From assembly GCF_021134715.1 (NCBI RefSeq), contig NC_060026.1, positions 7,617,001 to 7,681,000 on the forward strand: a stretch of DNA of 64,000 nucleotides, in the 5' to 3' direction. This stretch comes from Daphnia pulex (taxonomy: Eukaryota; Arthropoda; Branchiopoda; Diplostraca; Daphniidae). The position numbers and the translations under genes were made by a program. The notes beneath the pieces were generated by a model. It saw only the letters and a program-made list of their open reading frames with translations. It was not told where the DNA came from and ran no database searches. Shown piece by piece: positions 47,506 to 59,833 of the stretch; within the stretch, counting starts at the first letter, position 1, and each line of letters begins with the position of its first letter.

Positions 47506-47535
47506 GTGCAGCAGTTTTCTCGTCAACTGCTGCAC
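47506..47535. repeat. Perfect 11-bp hairpin
   Basis: GTGCAGCAGTT, loop TTCTCGTC, AACTGCTGCAC. Probably the tip of a mobile element or a cruciform; no T-run follows. Confidence 0.8.
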
Positions 47536-47713
47536 CTAGAAATATTCTAATTGTTTTAAAATGATGGGATAGCCCACCTCTTCAAACAATTTTCATGTTT
47601 TTTTTATGCTTGGCTCAAAAGCCGAGATATTACCGATTGAAATTTTGGGAAAAATGTCCTAAAAATTTCTTCGTTTTTTGGCCATGACGGGCTTCATCCT
47701 ATAAGCCACTTGG

Positions 47714-47860
47714 CGCTCGCGAAAGCAACATTTCCCCCTCTTGCCTTTAGGGTCTGTTGGGGTGGTCTCCGTCATAACGTCAGCCTACACCTATCGAGAG
47801 GGGGTGGTCACCCCAACAGACCCTAAAGGCAAAGAGGGGGAAATTTTGCTTTCGCGAGCG
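47714..47860. repeat. Long hairpin, arms of about 52 bp
   Basis: The left arm (CGCTCGCGAAAGC..TCTGTTGGGGT) and right arm (ACCCCAACAGA..GCTTTCGCGAGCG) pair with only a few mismatches and one bulge, around a loop of about 40 nt. The size would suit a small foldback element or a hairpin RNA precursor. Confidence 0.85.
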
Positions 47861-48196
47861 ACATTTTGCTTGCCATCACTGTGAAACCAAAGACCCTTTT
47901 ATGTTTTCACTAAAGTAGGCAAGAGAGGCGATCAAGTAACATTTCCTGAAGTGACCGCAGAATTACGAAACGCCATTTATTCCACAACCAAATCCAATCG
48001 GAACATCGCAATCTAAAAAAGGGTCGATCAAGTATTGAAAATGTGTAATTAGGATTAGTGAAAAATGTCCCCTTAACAAGCCCTTTGCCTAGAAGTAGAA
48101 AAAATGGTAAGTAAGTTGATTTCCGGAGCGGGACCTGTGGCTGTAACACGTTTGTCAACTTGTTTAGATTGCTTGTTGTATTATTCCGTTTGAATT

Positions 48197-48828
48197 TCAA
48201 AGAAAAACAAAGACATTTGCTGAATATCCCGCTTTTTGAATTCTCTCAAAAATTCCAAATAATGGATTTTGATACGTTTCTCGTTTATTGATGTTTATAG
48301 TGATATCTTTAATAAAATCTATTGCAAACTTCTTTGCTGTTTTGTTTATACTTTTATTGATGGCGAATGAGTATATTCTATAAAGGCACATTCCTGCCAG
48401 GTACAAGGCTACACCTTTTCGAAACATTTTCGATACGTTCAAAATGTTATATCCCTGCCCAGCCTGTTTATTCATCCATCGGATTTCCAATTATTGCCCT
48501 AACTAAGTGAGAAAGGTTGGTTCCGAAAGGGTCGGAATGTGACATCTATAGGATTTTCCAATAACAGATTTTTGTGACATACGCGTTTTAAGTACCAGAT
48601 TGTGTCCGATTCATTATCGAAAGGACATCCTATAATAGAGAATTCATGGGAAAAGACAGTCGGCCTAAAATTGACGAAGATGGAATGCCCATAGGAAATC
48701 AGTTTTTTATCCTTCTTTTGTTTTTTCATCATCTTGTAGTGACCAAATTGGGATGTTCGGACATCCACAGAATACCCCAACAAAAAGATTTTTTGCAAAA
48801 GTACTGAATAACTATATACAGAACCCAT
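48197..48828 (-). other. Two adjacent unknown minus-strand frames
   Basis: Frames of 109 codons (48828-48499) and 97 codons (48490-48197) lie end to end with no clear introns. They contain hydrophobic and lysine-rich stretches and look like one interrupted intronless ORF. I do not recognise either. They may be remnants of a mobile element or a virus-derived insertion. Confidence 0.3.
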
Positions 48829-48839
48829 CGCACAAATTG

Positions 48840-49690
48840 GCTTACTTTTTCACTCATATATGATACATATATTATTTTATTGTTCAATGTTGCACCGATG
48901 TCCTTGCAACCCTCTCTCACCCTATATTATCTTCAGCACCTATCTCTGTTCTACACAACAGCAGAACTCGCCTCGCTCTCGCTCCAGCAGGTTGCTGTTT
49001 TCAAGCGTTTTTTTTATCTCTCAGGCATTTTTTATATAAATCAAATGTCAACAATATTATGATACGACTCTCTTCAATTAATCAGACAATAACAGCCGTT
49101 TTCCAAATTCGATTTTTCTATGTTTCATCAGTTTCACCTGTGGTATCTTCTTCAACCCTTATCAATTCGATGGCACAGAAATTTTCTTTTTGCGGGAGCT
49201 GTAAAAAAATCATTAAGACCAATTATTAATATGAGATTTGTTTTATTACTTACGCAGTTATTTTCTTAAAATGAAAGCATTGGGATGTAAAATATTACAA
49301 AGATCAATAATAATCAAGATTTTGTTTGACTTAGTTTAAGAGAAGACGTGCCGTTTCTTCTAAAATTCGGGTTTTCATTTTTTTAAATGTTCAATGGAAT
49401 CGATTGTGATTTTTTTCTGAATTTTTTGTGAAAAAATATACCACAAATCTGTAAATTTGGTCTGGGATTTGGTGGGATAAAAGAAGCAGTAAATAAAAAA
49501 AACTTTCTTTGGCCCAGTGAATCGTTGAATAATCAAGATTCATCGTATGAATGGGAAACGATGTTTGTCGACTTTAATTGCCATGCACTAAACAAAAACA
49601 CAAAAAAACAGGAATTGCTTAACTAGTGCGCTTTGCATTTAGCTAATTTTTTGGAAGGGAGATCCCAAAAACGAAGACATGTTGTCCTTT
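48840..49690. other. No gene recognised
   Basis: AT-rich. A copy of the GAGTAGACGxGCCGTTTCT-type phrase occurs at 49338 (see 52540-52925). Confidence 0.35.
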
Positions 49691-49699
49691 TTCGTCAAT

Positions 49700-51992
49700 A
49701 CATATTACTTTATTTCCAGATTACAGGTCCCCTTTAGATAGGCAAACATTCAGTTTAACGGTTCTCCATTGCGCTGTTTGCGGATTTGAACAGTACTTCC
49801 CTACTTGGCCAACGGAATGTGTGATTTCTTGGCGTGTAGCATTTGTAAGATACAAAAGGGTTTCAATAACTACTGATAATGGTGCTTTCGTTATATAGTC
49901 TCTAGGCGTTATATAGTTCTATAGCCTCTCTCCCTCGATAGCTGGAAACGCATTGAGCATGACGCATTGAGGCGGGAGTTTGGGTCAGTGGTCGTTAGGA
50001 CTTGTCAATTTATGTTTCTTGAGTAGAGTTAGAATGGTGTATCTCCACATATGGGTACGTATGTCCACAATAGGTAGTGAAACCTTGTCTCCTTTAACAC
50101 GAATATAGACACTGTATCCATCATCGGCTGGAAGTCTACTGCTTTAAGTTTTCCATTAAGGGTTTTGTTCCATAACATTGGTGCTTGTTTAGTACAGTGG
50201 AGCCTTTTTCAGAAGTACGGCATCACCTAATATTCACAACCACGATTGACATAAATATACAAAAAACTCGGTTCCGAACTTGGGCAAATGTGTCTTCAAA
50301 ATAAACGCCAGGTCGTTGAGCGCATCCAACAGCCATCAGACGTCATTTAAAGCAAGGTGGTACTTCTCCGTGCCCAGGTTTATGTTTCATCCCTATTCAT
50401 TTTTGTCGAATTAGGACGCAGCCAGACGGCAGTTCTGAAGGAAAGACAAGTTCCCAAGACTTTTTATCTATTTTGCATCTATGTTCTTCAGTCGCAACGA
50501 CAGTGTTCACTGTGATTCTTAGGAGTTGATGTTGGTGCTTGTAAGGCTAGTGACTTGCCGTAAGGTTTTCCGGATCTGGTTCGATAGAAATAATCGAGTA
50601 CAGTAGCAACCAGGCCAGTGGTTCCGTTTGAAACTCATTTTCAGTAACACCGCCATGATTTTCATTGCCAACTAAAGCTGGAACCTCTGTATAAAATCAA
50701 TTTATCATTAATTTATTGATTCAAAACAATTGTGAGTAGTTCTTCAATATCCACGCTTCCCTTTTTTTTACTGGCTGTTCCATTCCTTGATTCACTTCCA
50801 ATGCCTCCATAACGACTCGAAACGGTTCACACGGATTTTATTTGGCTTCGGATGTTGAACTAAAAATCTCAACTCCCATGAATATTGTTTCGTCAAATAT
50901 GACATCACGCAAGACAATTACTAACACTGTTACACAGACAAAACCCATAGCTCTTGCACGTCATCACCTCCTGTGTTGGAAGATTTTCAGTTACCACGAG
51001 CGTTGTAGAGCAAACTTCTGACGTATTCTATTCCATGCTGTTCTGTTTGCCCTTTCACTGACGCCGTTTTGTTGAGACGTATAACGACAGGTCGTTTGAT
51101 GGATGATTCCGGACACTTGTTTCCACTTGTAAAATTGTCAACGATACTCCCTTGAATCTTTTCTCAAAATGTTTTCTGGATGTTCTGATTGAGTCTTGAT
51201 TTTAACACAGAATTCAAAAACTTGGTTAGCAGCGTCACTTTTTTTCTTTGAGAATTTTGCATCTGTAAATTCCGTATAGTCGTCCTTTAGCAGTGAGTAG
51301 AACTTGCAGCCATCTTGAATATTTACTTTGACTATTCCCACGTCACCATAGACGAGATCACTAACTTTTTCAGTTCTTTCTCATTCTTTAGCTGGAAAGA
51401 GTACCGTGCATTTTCCGTACAACCAGCCGTTGCACAGTTTGGCGTTATTATCTTGTTCAGGGTCAAGATTTATCTTTGGCAGCTTTTGACTTTATTGTTC
51501 TGGCTACATCTCTGCAATTTGCATGTGCTTATTGTTGATGAAGTAAGTGGGCAGACGCTGTCGAGGAAGCTGTAGCTGAAAGGTCTTCACGGTTTTTACA
51601 GTCGTCTGCCAGTACATTCAACAGATAAAGAGAAACCCCAAGCTTCTCTCCAATCTTGACGGTGTTTTTTTAAAATACTGAACGATGCCTGAGATTGGAA
51701 AAATAAATAAATGTAAAATCAAAGTAAATTTTTAAAATCCCATTTTACCTTTGTTCTTTTAAAACGAACTTCTAGTCCAGCTTCCGTGTGCACAGAGAAG
51801 AGATTGACCGATAGATTTGACATAGATTCCTTCAATTAAAGTAGTTAAATTTCTGTTCCCAATGCATCGTGCTTCAAGCTGTACTCCTCCAATTCCATTC
51901 ACTTTCCAAGCTTCTTGGGGAATTTCCTTAAATGTTGTGAAGAAAGATCTCTTTAAAATAGTGATTGCACTTATGAAAAGTGTACTGTTCAA
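49700..51992 (-). pseudogene. Second copia-type element, heavily decayed, minus strand
   Basis: Minus-strand pieces in copia order: protease-downstream region at 51992-51759 (VNGIGGVQLEARCIGNRNLTT), pre-integrase part around 51450, integrase core at 51341-51140 (FYSLLKDDYTEF), and the catalytic Glu box near 51085 (YTSQQNGVSERANRT). Downstream parts to about 49.7 kb are too damaged for firm domain calls. Stops are frequent. It is unrelated at sequence level to the young 2.6-kb element and much older. No LTRs were found. Confidence 0.65.
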
Positions 51993-52539
51993 TTATTTTT
52001 ATTAACGTAATGTAATTACAATACGATTGTGTAATTCTTACAATCGCATACAAATTTAAAAAATTACAAACGTATTGTAATTATGAACTATTTCTCTTAT
52101 CAGATAAATAGGTTCTAAGCTAGCGGTGACCGGTTGGTGATCACACCCCCGTCTTAAGTAAAAATGGAAAGCGATGGAACTAGATGCCTTAGATTTTTAA
52201 TTCGTTCGTTCAGTAATTTCCCCTTTGAATTCTTTTTGTCTGACTTTGACGTTTCCTTCAACTCATGTCCTAATGAAAAACACGTTTTCTCTTTGCATCA
52301 CACTGCATATTAAAAAACAAGAATGAATTATTATAAGCAGACGAATCTCATTTAAATTGCAGGTAGGCCTAAACATTATAGGTTTACAACAGATATTTTT
52401 TCATTCGATTTTTTTTCAGTCGGGCCAGGAGTTTTTTCTTCACTGGCTTTAACTTCATCTGTCATCTCGAACACACCACGCGTTTGCTTTTTTTACCAGC
52501 ATCGAACTGTTATCAATATAAGAAATTCTAGAGTAGTTA

Positions 52540-52925
52540 CTTATAGAGTAGACGAACAGTTTCTGCTGAAACAAGCGCTTTCCTCTCTTCAATGTCTCAT
52601 GGTATGACTGTATTGGGGGGTTTGTCTGCAAATGGAATTTGATTCCAATTGCAGGTCGTCTAACAAAAATAATTTTTTGTTTTATTTCATTGTTCAGTGA
52701 CTTCAGACTTCAGTCGATTAAGTAGCGGTTTCAGTAATCGGTAATCTCGAAAACACTCTCGCTTTCACTTTGTGGCAGCATCAAAATGTAAAAAAAACAA
52801 TAAGTATTAGTTCAAATTAGATATAAAACAACTTGTTTCACTTACCTGAAGAGTAGACGAGCCGTTTCTATAGCATTGCTTTCATTTCTTCGATGTCCCA
52901 TGGCATGAAAGTATTCAGGGTTTTG
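52540..52925 (-). repeat. Two copies of an exon-like segment (third at about 49338)
   Basis: AGAGTAGACGAxCxGTTTCT..CTTCxATGTCxCATGGxATGAxxGTATT occurs at 52546-52612 and 52852-52915. On the minus strand the second copy ends CTTCAG|GTAAGTG, a good splice donor, suggesting a duplicated exon of a transposon ORF. Confidence 0.55.
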
Positions 52926-53270
52926 CTACTTGTTCCACAGGCTGTGCTAGTTCCATGACTGCTGGTTTCACGGGCTCCACTGACTGATTGGACTCAGAAG
53001 TCAGATTTTTACCAGACCGTGTTTCAAAAAATTTCTTTGTAAATAGGTTTATATACTATGGGAATGATTGAGTGAGGCAGCCAAGCCGCACTTAAGCTCC
53101 AGTGTACTTTGGAGAAGCCAATGTCCATCGGTGGGATTACCGGATTGGAGACGGTGTGGAAGACATTTTCTCCTGAATATTTAATTTAAAAAAATTAAAT
53201 TATTATGGTTAATTTTAATTATAATAATTAAAACAGCTTACTTTAAATGATGGAATTCCGAAGGGGGAGA
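52926..53270. other. No gene recognised
   Basis: AT-rich sequence between the repeats and the next open frames. Confidence 0.3.
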
Positions 53271-53278
53271 ATTTAACA

Positions 53279-54263
53279 GTGTGTGTCGACTTTAGGGCTG
53301 TGGACCAGGACGTGAAAGCCCTGGACAGATCCCGGAACAAGGGGGGAATCCCGATAAGAGGCATTCCTTTAATAAATGTATTTCTTTATGACGATTTAAG
53401 GACGGATCTAATAACGTTCGCGGGAATCCCGATATGTGGAACGAGTCTCGTGATGAATACGGTGTTTAGTGTAATGGAATAAAATTGGAACTAAAATGGA
53501 ATTATTCGAACATAATAAAAAAAAGGTGGAGGGTTTTTTGTGGACGACTTCGTTTTTCCGTTCAGTAAAATGGTTGGTGGGTTTCACAATGTTGACAGCA
53601 GAGAGTTGCATTATCCGCAGGGCAATACAGTGGTGATATCCCTCCACTAGAAAGTAATAAATGTCAACAGAGATAAAACGAAATCGTTAATCGAAAAGGT
53701 TCGATTTAGCTTCCACTTAAAAATAACTCCAATTTAAAGAAGGGATTTTCTCTCTAATTTCAACATTTGACGACTCCTTTGTGTTGGACTTCAGACTTAT
53801 ATCATTATGTAATCCGATTAGTTTTAATGGAGACATCAAAGTGAGGGGGAAGAGCATGACGAGACATCGCATTTGATTACAACGTACTTTTAAATTAAAG
53901 ATAGAACCCAGTCCGAGGGCGGAGGAGGAAATGCCATAAATCGAGTGGAGGATGGCCATGGATCCCGGAGGCGCACCTGGTCGCCATTTTTTCTCAACGT
54001 CGGAGCCATTTCGAATGAGTTGATGCTTGAAACCTATGAGTGTTACCTATAAAAAACCGTGGCAACTCGAGTCGAATCCTCATTGTTTTATCTTGTCAAG
54101 AAAGAAAAGAAAAAGAATACAAAAATATGTAATAACATTTAGAAGGTTTCCGGAATGCTCGAAATGGAAAAATAACAAGACAAGGAAGATAAAAAAAAAT
54201 AACTGGAAAACCAACGTGAGAGAAGTAAATGTGAAAAGTAAAAGCTGCGCACGAGTAAAATGA
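53279..54263 (+). other. Unplaced short intronless frames
   Basis: Open stretches at 53279-53482 (67 codons) and around 53520-53650 on the plus strand, and at 53959-53717 on the minus strand (80 codons, hydrophobic). Together with 54264-54467 they suggest a compact intronless gene block such as a decayed virus-like or Polinton-type element, but I saw no diagnostic polymerase, ATPase or protease motif. Confidence 0.25.
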
Positions 54264-54467
54264 ATGCGATTCTTGAAAAATCAATTAAATGGTTTGTATC
54301 TATCGGTTATTTTGTTCTCGTGCGGCGTAGTGATCTTAATTTTTTGTAAAAGTGAGTCGAGCAGTTCTACCTCGAAGTATTGTACGGAATCTCCTGGCAG
54401 GGTGGTAGGGACGGATATTGGGTACAAGCCGGGCATTAATGTCCAAGTGAAATGGCAACCGGTTTGA
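54264..54467 (+). CDS. Possible small single-pass membrane protein, 67 codons
   Basis: Residues 10-28 are a clear hydrophobic helix (LYLSVILFSCGVVILIFC), preceded by a short basic N-terminus and followed by a serine-rich and polar tail. There is no splice context and the family is unknown. It sits among other small intronless frames. Confidence 0.3.
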   Translation: MRFLKNQLNGLYLSVILFSCGVVILIFCKSESSSSTSKYCTESPGRVVGTDIGYKPGINVQVKWQPV

Positions 54468-54909
54468 CCATCGCCATCAGATTGAAATGAAGAGATTTGT
54501 TTTCTTCGTCGTAAATAGAATAGGTTGAGTCCTACGGGAAAAAGAGATTCATCGAAGTTTGACAGCGACTATCGGTGCATTTGTTACGAGTGTATGGGAA
54601 AGATCTTCCGAATCCATCACTCGCAAACCGTCGAACTTCCAATTCCAAATTTACAGTTGGTGGTGAATTCACTTGTTTTGTCAAAACAGAGCAATTTATG
54701 ATTTCTTATATCTGTCTTAGAATTGGTAGAAACTTATTGTTATTGGAAAGCTCTTTTGCTTTCTCTCGACAATTGTCCCTTTTTCATGGTAACAACTGTC
54801 CTAAAGCCTGAAGTTCTAGGGCTTCGGCTAAGGCGATTTCTATAATCTCGAAAGTGTAGCGTCGATTTAACGCAAATTTCTACCAATTACAGAAATTTCG
54901 AAGGCCGAC

Positions 54910-55101
54910 TAGCAACCTGATATAGTCGAGGAGGACAATCCAGACCTTGCGGAGACGGAGACTTTAATTCCGATAAATGAAGAGCCTGAAGTCGGAAGTC
55001 TACAGGAATTGGAAGGAGAAAGAAACTCGATCCAGTCGAGTAGTAAAGATCAGAATCACCTAGGATTTTTGGCAGAAACATTTGAGAAGACCGACATTTA
55101 A
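54910..55101 (+). other. Acidic open frame
   Basis: A frame ending TAA at 55099-55101 is rich in Glu/Asp (VEEDNPDLAETETLIPINEE). It has no proper start codon in place and is possibly a fragment. Confidence 0.25.
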
Positions 55102-55161
55102 GAGTACAGATTTCTCTCTTCCCTTAAATTAACTGATGCTTATTTAAAAAAAAAATCAACT

Positions 55162-55391
55162 CAGTCTCATTTTGGTTATTATATATTTAGTTTCGTGTAT
55201 TTACTCTGTGTTATGTAATGTATTGAGGTTTAAGTTTCAAGATGTTGATGGTTTTTTGGTCTGAATATGGTGTTTCTTCGTATTTTACAATTCAGTCTAA
55301 TTTTGGTTCTTTCTCATTAGTGTCTTGTATTCACCCTGTATTATGTAATATATTGTGGCATAAGTTTCTAAGATGTTGATGTTTTTTTCAC
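55162..55391 (+). repeat. Tandem duplication, period about 131 bp
   Basis: CAGTCT(C/A)ATTTTGGTT..GTATT(T/C)AC.CTGT(G/A)TTATGTAAT(G/A)TATTG..AAGATGTTGATG occurs twice, diverged. Confidence 0.75.
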
Positions 55392-55399
55392 GCAGGGGA

Positions 55400-56250
55400 G
55401 AACACCTTTCAGTGCGGGAACTATTTTCGAGAGAATTGCGAGTTAAAGTCTGAATACAGTAAGTTAAAGTCAACTCACACGAGTCAAACGATACTGTCTA
55501 TTAGTTTTCACAAGGCGAGAACTCGAGCTCAACTTTATCACCCGTATGAGTGAAGGAATTATAAAGGAAACCTGGAGATTACAGTCACACTTTCACTCGA
55601 AGCTAGCAAGATGAAGACTTCCGCTACTCGTCCATGTTACTCTACATAATCAAGAAACAGTTAATTTAGTTAATCACTTCAATACGTACGATAACTTAAA
55701 TTGTTGGATTTGAAACAATGTGATACAAGCGATCACTGAAGTTGCCAGAGACCCGTCACAAGTTAGGTAAATACAAAAAACAGGATGTTCAAATAACGCA
55801 TTGTCAACTAATTGCAGGCTCGAGTTTTGTCGAGACTGTTCTTTGTAAATGTTAATAAAAAAGAAATCGCTCCAATTTTTTTATTTGCAAAATGTAACTT
55901 GCGCGTTAGACCTTTCAGAAAAGTTGAACTTCTTTGTTTAAACTTCGCTCAGAAGATGTAAACTCATGTAAATTACTACTCTCAGAGAAGCGCTGTTTTG
56001 AAAAAGGTATACATGGGCATAAATTCTAAACATCAGGTTTCCTTTTAGAAAACAAAAATTTTTCCAGCACCGGCTTATACAAAAATTATCTGTTCCCTCC
56101 CTTCTGCTGCCAGGAGGAGGGAATCGTTTGTGTGACCATATCATTGTACACTTTTTTTTAATGCTAACTCGTTGTTTGATGTGATATTTTGCTTGTAATT
56201 GTGCTTTGGATTAATTGATTATAAGTGACGTTTAATAACTAGTGCTGCCA
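55400..56250. other. No gene recognised
   Basis: Mixed AT-rich sequence, probably the leader of the zinc-finger remnant that follows. Confidence 0.35.
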
Positions 56251-56252
56251 AC

Positions 56253-57465
56253 ATGTTTACTTGTCCTTCGTGTCAAAAAAGTGTTCAAGTTAACTCCACA
56301 AAAGATATGAAGGTGCACTTAAGCCATCATAAGCTATACGGAGAATAGGATTTCCCCATTCGATGTTGCGAACCTTATTGCGAAACGACGGCTGACAACA
56401 TTTTTAATTTCATTATGCATTTTGAGCGATTTCATTTATCTAATTTTCAAACAAACGAGTGTGATGTTGTCAGCAGGTCTTGATATTGGCCTTGAAAACG
56501 GCTTCGTAAATTTCAGCGTAGAAAGAAACGAGGGAGAAGGGAGGGAAGTCGAGACAGACGGAAATGCTCAGGAGAGAGACAGTACCCCCCCCCCTCGTTA
56601 ACACAACACATTTTTTCACTGAAAGAAACAATGGAGGCTAAAATGACGAACATGATTATAGATTTACGAGGGAGGGGGAATTTGCCTTTTAATGCAACCA
56701 TCGACGTGAAAAAAATTTTCAAAGATTTATTTCATATCATAGTAGATAAAACTTTAACTTTAACTAACGAAGTTATATCAACACTTTTGGTTCCCGATAC
56801 GACGTACCCGATGTGCACAATAAGTTGTAGAAACAAATCTTGCTTTTAATAGCTTGAAAACCATTTTCGATAAATTTGGATCCGAATACCGCATTCACCC
56901 TCGTTTTGTTTCACCCGAATTAATATTGATAGGCAGTTATCACGCGGTTGAGCATGTTTTAAATGAAGGGGAGTCAGGCGTACTAATTGTTAAGAACCCT
57001 CGATTGCACAATACTTTTCAATCAAAAAATTTTAAAAAGGACGTAATTTACCTAAATCTCATGAAATAACATGATGTCAAAAATAGTGTTTATTCTTGCT
57101 TGAATCAAGATTTTGGGAGAGTTTTCCGATAATGACCCACAAGGAATTGTATCATATATTTAATTTTTTGACGTCGGCCTTGGACTCACAAATCTTCTAA
57201 AGGCGGGGCGACCAAAAACAACAGCGGAATGTTTTACTTTACGAATCTGTCCCTTTCCCCAAGATTCAACAGTACGCTAGCTAACATCCACCTCCTTGCT
57301 ATGTGCCATACAAATGATATAAAAAAAGACGCCCTTAACCAACTGTTGAGTAACATCGTTTCAGAATTAAAAGATTTGGGGAATAATGGGATCGCTTTTG
57401 AAAATAATGACGGAGGGAAAATGACACTGTACGTGAAGCTTGGGAAATTCACAGCAGACAATTAA
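56253..57465 (+). pseudogene. Zinc-finger transposon ORF, degenerate
   Basis: The ATG at 56253 opens a C2H2 finger (FTCPSCQKSVQ..MKVHLSHH). A TAG at 56346-56348 interrupts the same frame, which continues into a second finger (CCEPYCETTADNIFNFIMHFERFH). Later pieces at 56631-56840 (DLRGRGNLP), 56854-57069 (FDKFGSEYRIHPRFVSPELIL) and 57229-57465 are in shifting frames. The finger plus F(D/F)xxGTEYRxxxxFVxPE arrangement is the companion ORF of the CACTA-like family seen at 43-45.7 kb, and the 10-kb gene begins in the same way. Confidence 0.5.
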
Positions 57466-57550
57466 GGCATAAACCAAGTTTTTGGATTAGTGGAAAAGAT
57501 TCTGGTGACTATTGTTGTATTCTTTGCTATGCAACTCACGAAGACAAGCA

Positions 57551-57579
57551 GGCGCTCTAACAAACTGAGCTAACAAGCC
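57551..57579 (-). pseudogene. tRNA-Ile remnant
   Basis: Only the 5' half (GGCxTGTTAGCTCAGTxxGTTAGAGCGCC-like) survives, next to scrambled sequence. It corresponds to the complete copies at 59994 and 63097. Confidence 0.8.
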
Positions 57580-57855
57580 TATGAAATCCAAATTATATTC
57601 TTAATTTATTAATCAAAGGTTCATTCATCATCAGTTAGATATACTCTGTGTGTCTTTAGAGAGAATGATTTAAGTTATCTACCAAGCAACGCTATATCAG
57701 CAGCCAATTTCAATCGTCACTATGAAGGCAATGCAAGCAAGTGATATTCATTGAGAGTTCGAAATATATTTGTAGTTTTATTGATCTGACATGATTCCCC
57801 ATGGTTTGTGGTTAACTACTACTCATCATGAACTAATAATTTCGTTATATGCTAT

Positions 57856-57939
57856 TAATCGTGGCGGGACTCGAACCCGCAGTTTTCGGATAACTATTTT
57901 CATAGAAGTCCGATGCCTTATCCATTAGGTCACACGACC
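57856..57939 (-). tRNA. tRNA-Arg(TCT), intron-containing, copy 1
   Basis: 84 bp, giving 73 nt after removal of an 11-nt intron just 3' of the anticodon. The anticodon stem TCGGA/TCCGA encloses CTTCTA plus the intron. The T arm GCGGGTTCGAGTCCCGC is perfect. The D stem has one A-C mismatch (ACCT/AGGC) that copies 2 and 3 lack. Confidence 0.8.
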
Positions 57940-58058
57940 TACACTTAAACAAAGTGCTAGGATTTTGCATATCTCATTTAACCTGCTCTTCAGTAAGGTA
58001 AAACGGAAATTTTGGTAAACCAAAATAAATATTATTACTAGATTGTCTGAAATTTCGG

Positions 58059-58140
58059 GCAGTTGTGGCCGAGTGGTTAAGGCGATATACATGAAATCTT
58101 TTCCTCTCTGAGGGCGTAGGTTTGAACCCTACAAACTGCG
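58059..58140 (+). tRNA. tRNA-Ser(TGA), copy 1, decayed anticodon stem
   Basis: 82-bp type II tRNA with a long variable arm. The anticodon arm reads ATACATGAAATCTTT and does not pair, and the T loop has TTTGAAC. Likely a pseudogene. Confidence 0.6.
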
Positions 58141-58541
58141 GTGAATTGCCATCTGTTTCACTTACTAATATTTTTTAGTGGAACAACTCATTTTCAATCG
58201 TTTACTATTATCTGAAATTTACGCATGATTACAAATATGAGCTCTGCAGTAATGGGTATCCTAGGTCCCAGGATCTATCTCGGAACCGTGGAGCCATGAC
58301 CTGTCACTTGGCGTTTCCAGAAACGTGTCTATTTTTCAGAGGACAGTCCCAAAATGCATTATGGCGGTCTTTAAGTGTAGTTTACAAACATCAAATGTAG
58401 TCAGAGACAAATTATATGATGAAAAAATGTGTACCCATTTTGTTTACGAAGAATAGAAAAACGTCCGTACTTCCATCCGTAAAAGATCTATAAGAAATCG
58501 TAAAATTTAAAAATGAACTCTAACGGAAAACTATTGCAATT

Positions 58542-58614
58542 CCTTGGTTAGCTCAGACGGTAGAGCGCGGGACTTTTAATGCTGAGGTCAAGGGTTCAAG
58601 TCCCTTATCGGGCG
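58542..58614 (+). tRNA. tRNA-Lys(TTT), copy 1, acceptor damaged
   Basis: 73 bp; D arm, anticodon loop CTTTTAA and T arm (AGGGTTCAAGTCCCT) are sound. The 5' acceptor strand CCTTGGT pairs poorly with ATCGGGC, and the anticodon stem has one mismatch (GGGA/TGCT). Confidence 0.65.
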
Positions 58615-59115
58615 GCTAGCCTTTTGATTTAAGTTAGTATTGGTGGTTTTCCACCATAAATTAACAAGTTAATATCGTTTGAAATCATTCACCATTATGG
58701 GCAGAATTCATTGATGTTCATAGACGACCAAACGAGGTCTAATGGTGTTTCTTTATTTTCCTTCGATGTAGGGAAATTGCGAACCAAAAGGAAGTACATT
58801 CGGATATAGGTCGTGGAACATACACAAATAATGAAATGAGATAGTGAGAAAGAGTATCCCTCATTGTGAGAGTAGAAAGCCTTGCTATTTGATACAACTA
58901 ATTGCAATAGTAAATGTATGTCCACTTATAGAACTCGAAAGCTGTAAATAGAGTTTGTAGTTAAGATTTTTAAAAAAACATGGTTTTCAAGAGTGAGACG
59001 ATGTCCACAGACGGTAATCTCTATATGTTTATATAACATGTGATGTTTGGCTATCTTCTAGGAAAAGCCTTGCAATATAACGTCATTCCTCGAATAGGAG
59101 ATTCAACATTACCCA

Positions 59116-59188
59116 GCCTTTGTTGCCTTATGGATAAGGGACCGGCCTCCTAAGCCGGGGATTGCGAGTTCGAGTCTCGCCAGAGGTA
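59116..59188 (+). tRNA. tRNA-Arg(CCT), copy 1
   Basis: 73 bp. Anticodon stem CCGGC/GCCGG encloses CTCCTAA. T arm GCGAGTTCGAGTCTCGC is perfect. Acceptor GCCTTTG/CAGAGGT pairs with wobbles. The D loop has TTATGG where copy 2 has TAATGG. Confidence 0.88.
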
Positions 59189-59309
59189 GCGAGCAACCGA
59201 AACTATAATTATCGAAAATCGTCGTTAAATTGGCAATTACTTTTCTGTAGTTTTACTGTTTTCAAGCAAAAATTTTCATTTGTCCAAGTGTTGGGAAATC
59301 GCTGAAATG

Positions 59310-59640
59310 GCATGCTTAAACTTGGAAACCTTTTCCAGCGACAATTACTTGGCAGCGGAACTTCTTCTGCTGTTTTACAGGTGAACTCTGACCTTCTCAT
59401 CCTCCTCTGCCGTCTTCACTGGTTCCTGGAGCAACAACGCGCTGACTTCAAGACGCTGGTCATGATGGTAAGGTGTATTCTCGGCAACGTGTACTTGTTG
59501 TCTCTCATCTACTTTTAGAAACTATCTAAACCTGGGTTACGATCACAGACCTCGACTTCGATGAACCTGACTGTTCTTACCACTCGAACGGACCATTGTT
59601 GAGAGCATGCCTTATCCAGGGTCACCCCGTTGCTTAGTTT
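59310..59640 (+). other. Array spacer with an exon-like segment
   Basis: TTTTACAG, then about 90 open bases, then GTAAGG, ending before CTACTTTTAG, look like an exon with splice sites, repeated at 62413-62743. It is probably a fossil exon amplified with the tRNA unit; the protein is unrecognised. Confidence 0.3.
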
Positions 59641-59833
59641 GTCTTGTCTTGACTTTTCTTGTCCAGGACCATCACATATACAAAGACCTAAAGACCTTTC
59701 GTTCTTCTCTCACTGTGTAATCCTCCTACTGATTTTAAACTTGGATGTTCTCCAAAAAAATGACTAGAAATCACTTCTGGCTTCACTTGATCAAATGTTT
59801 TGTAGTTACATTCACCAATAAAATGCCACAAAA

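Noticed and set aside
54887-55081. Minus-strand frame opposite the acidic ORF
   Set aside because: Antisense shadow of the plus-strand frame, which has the more protein-like composition.
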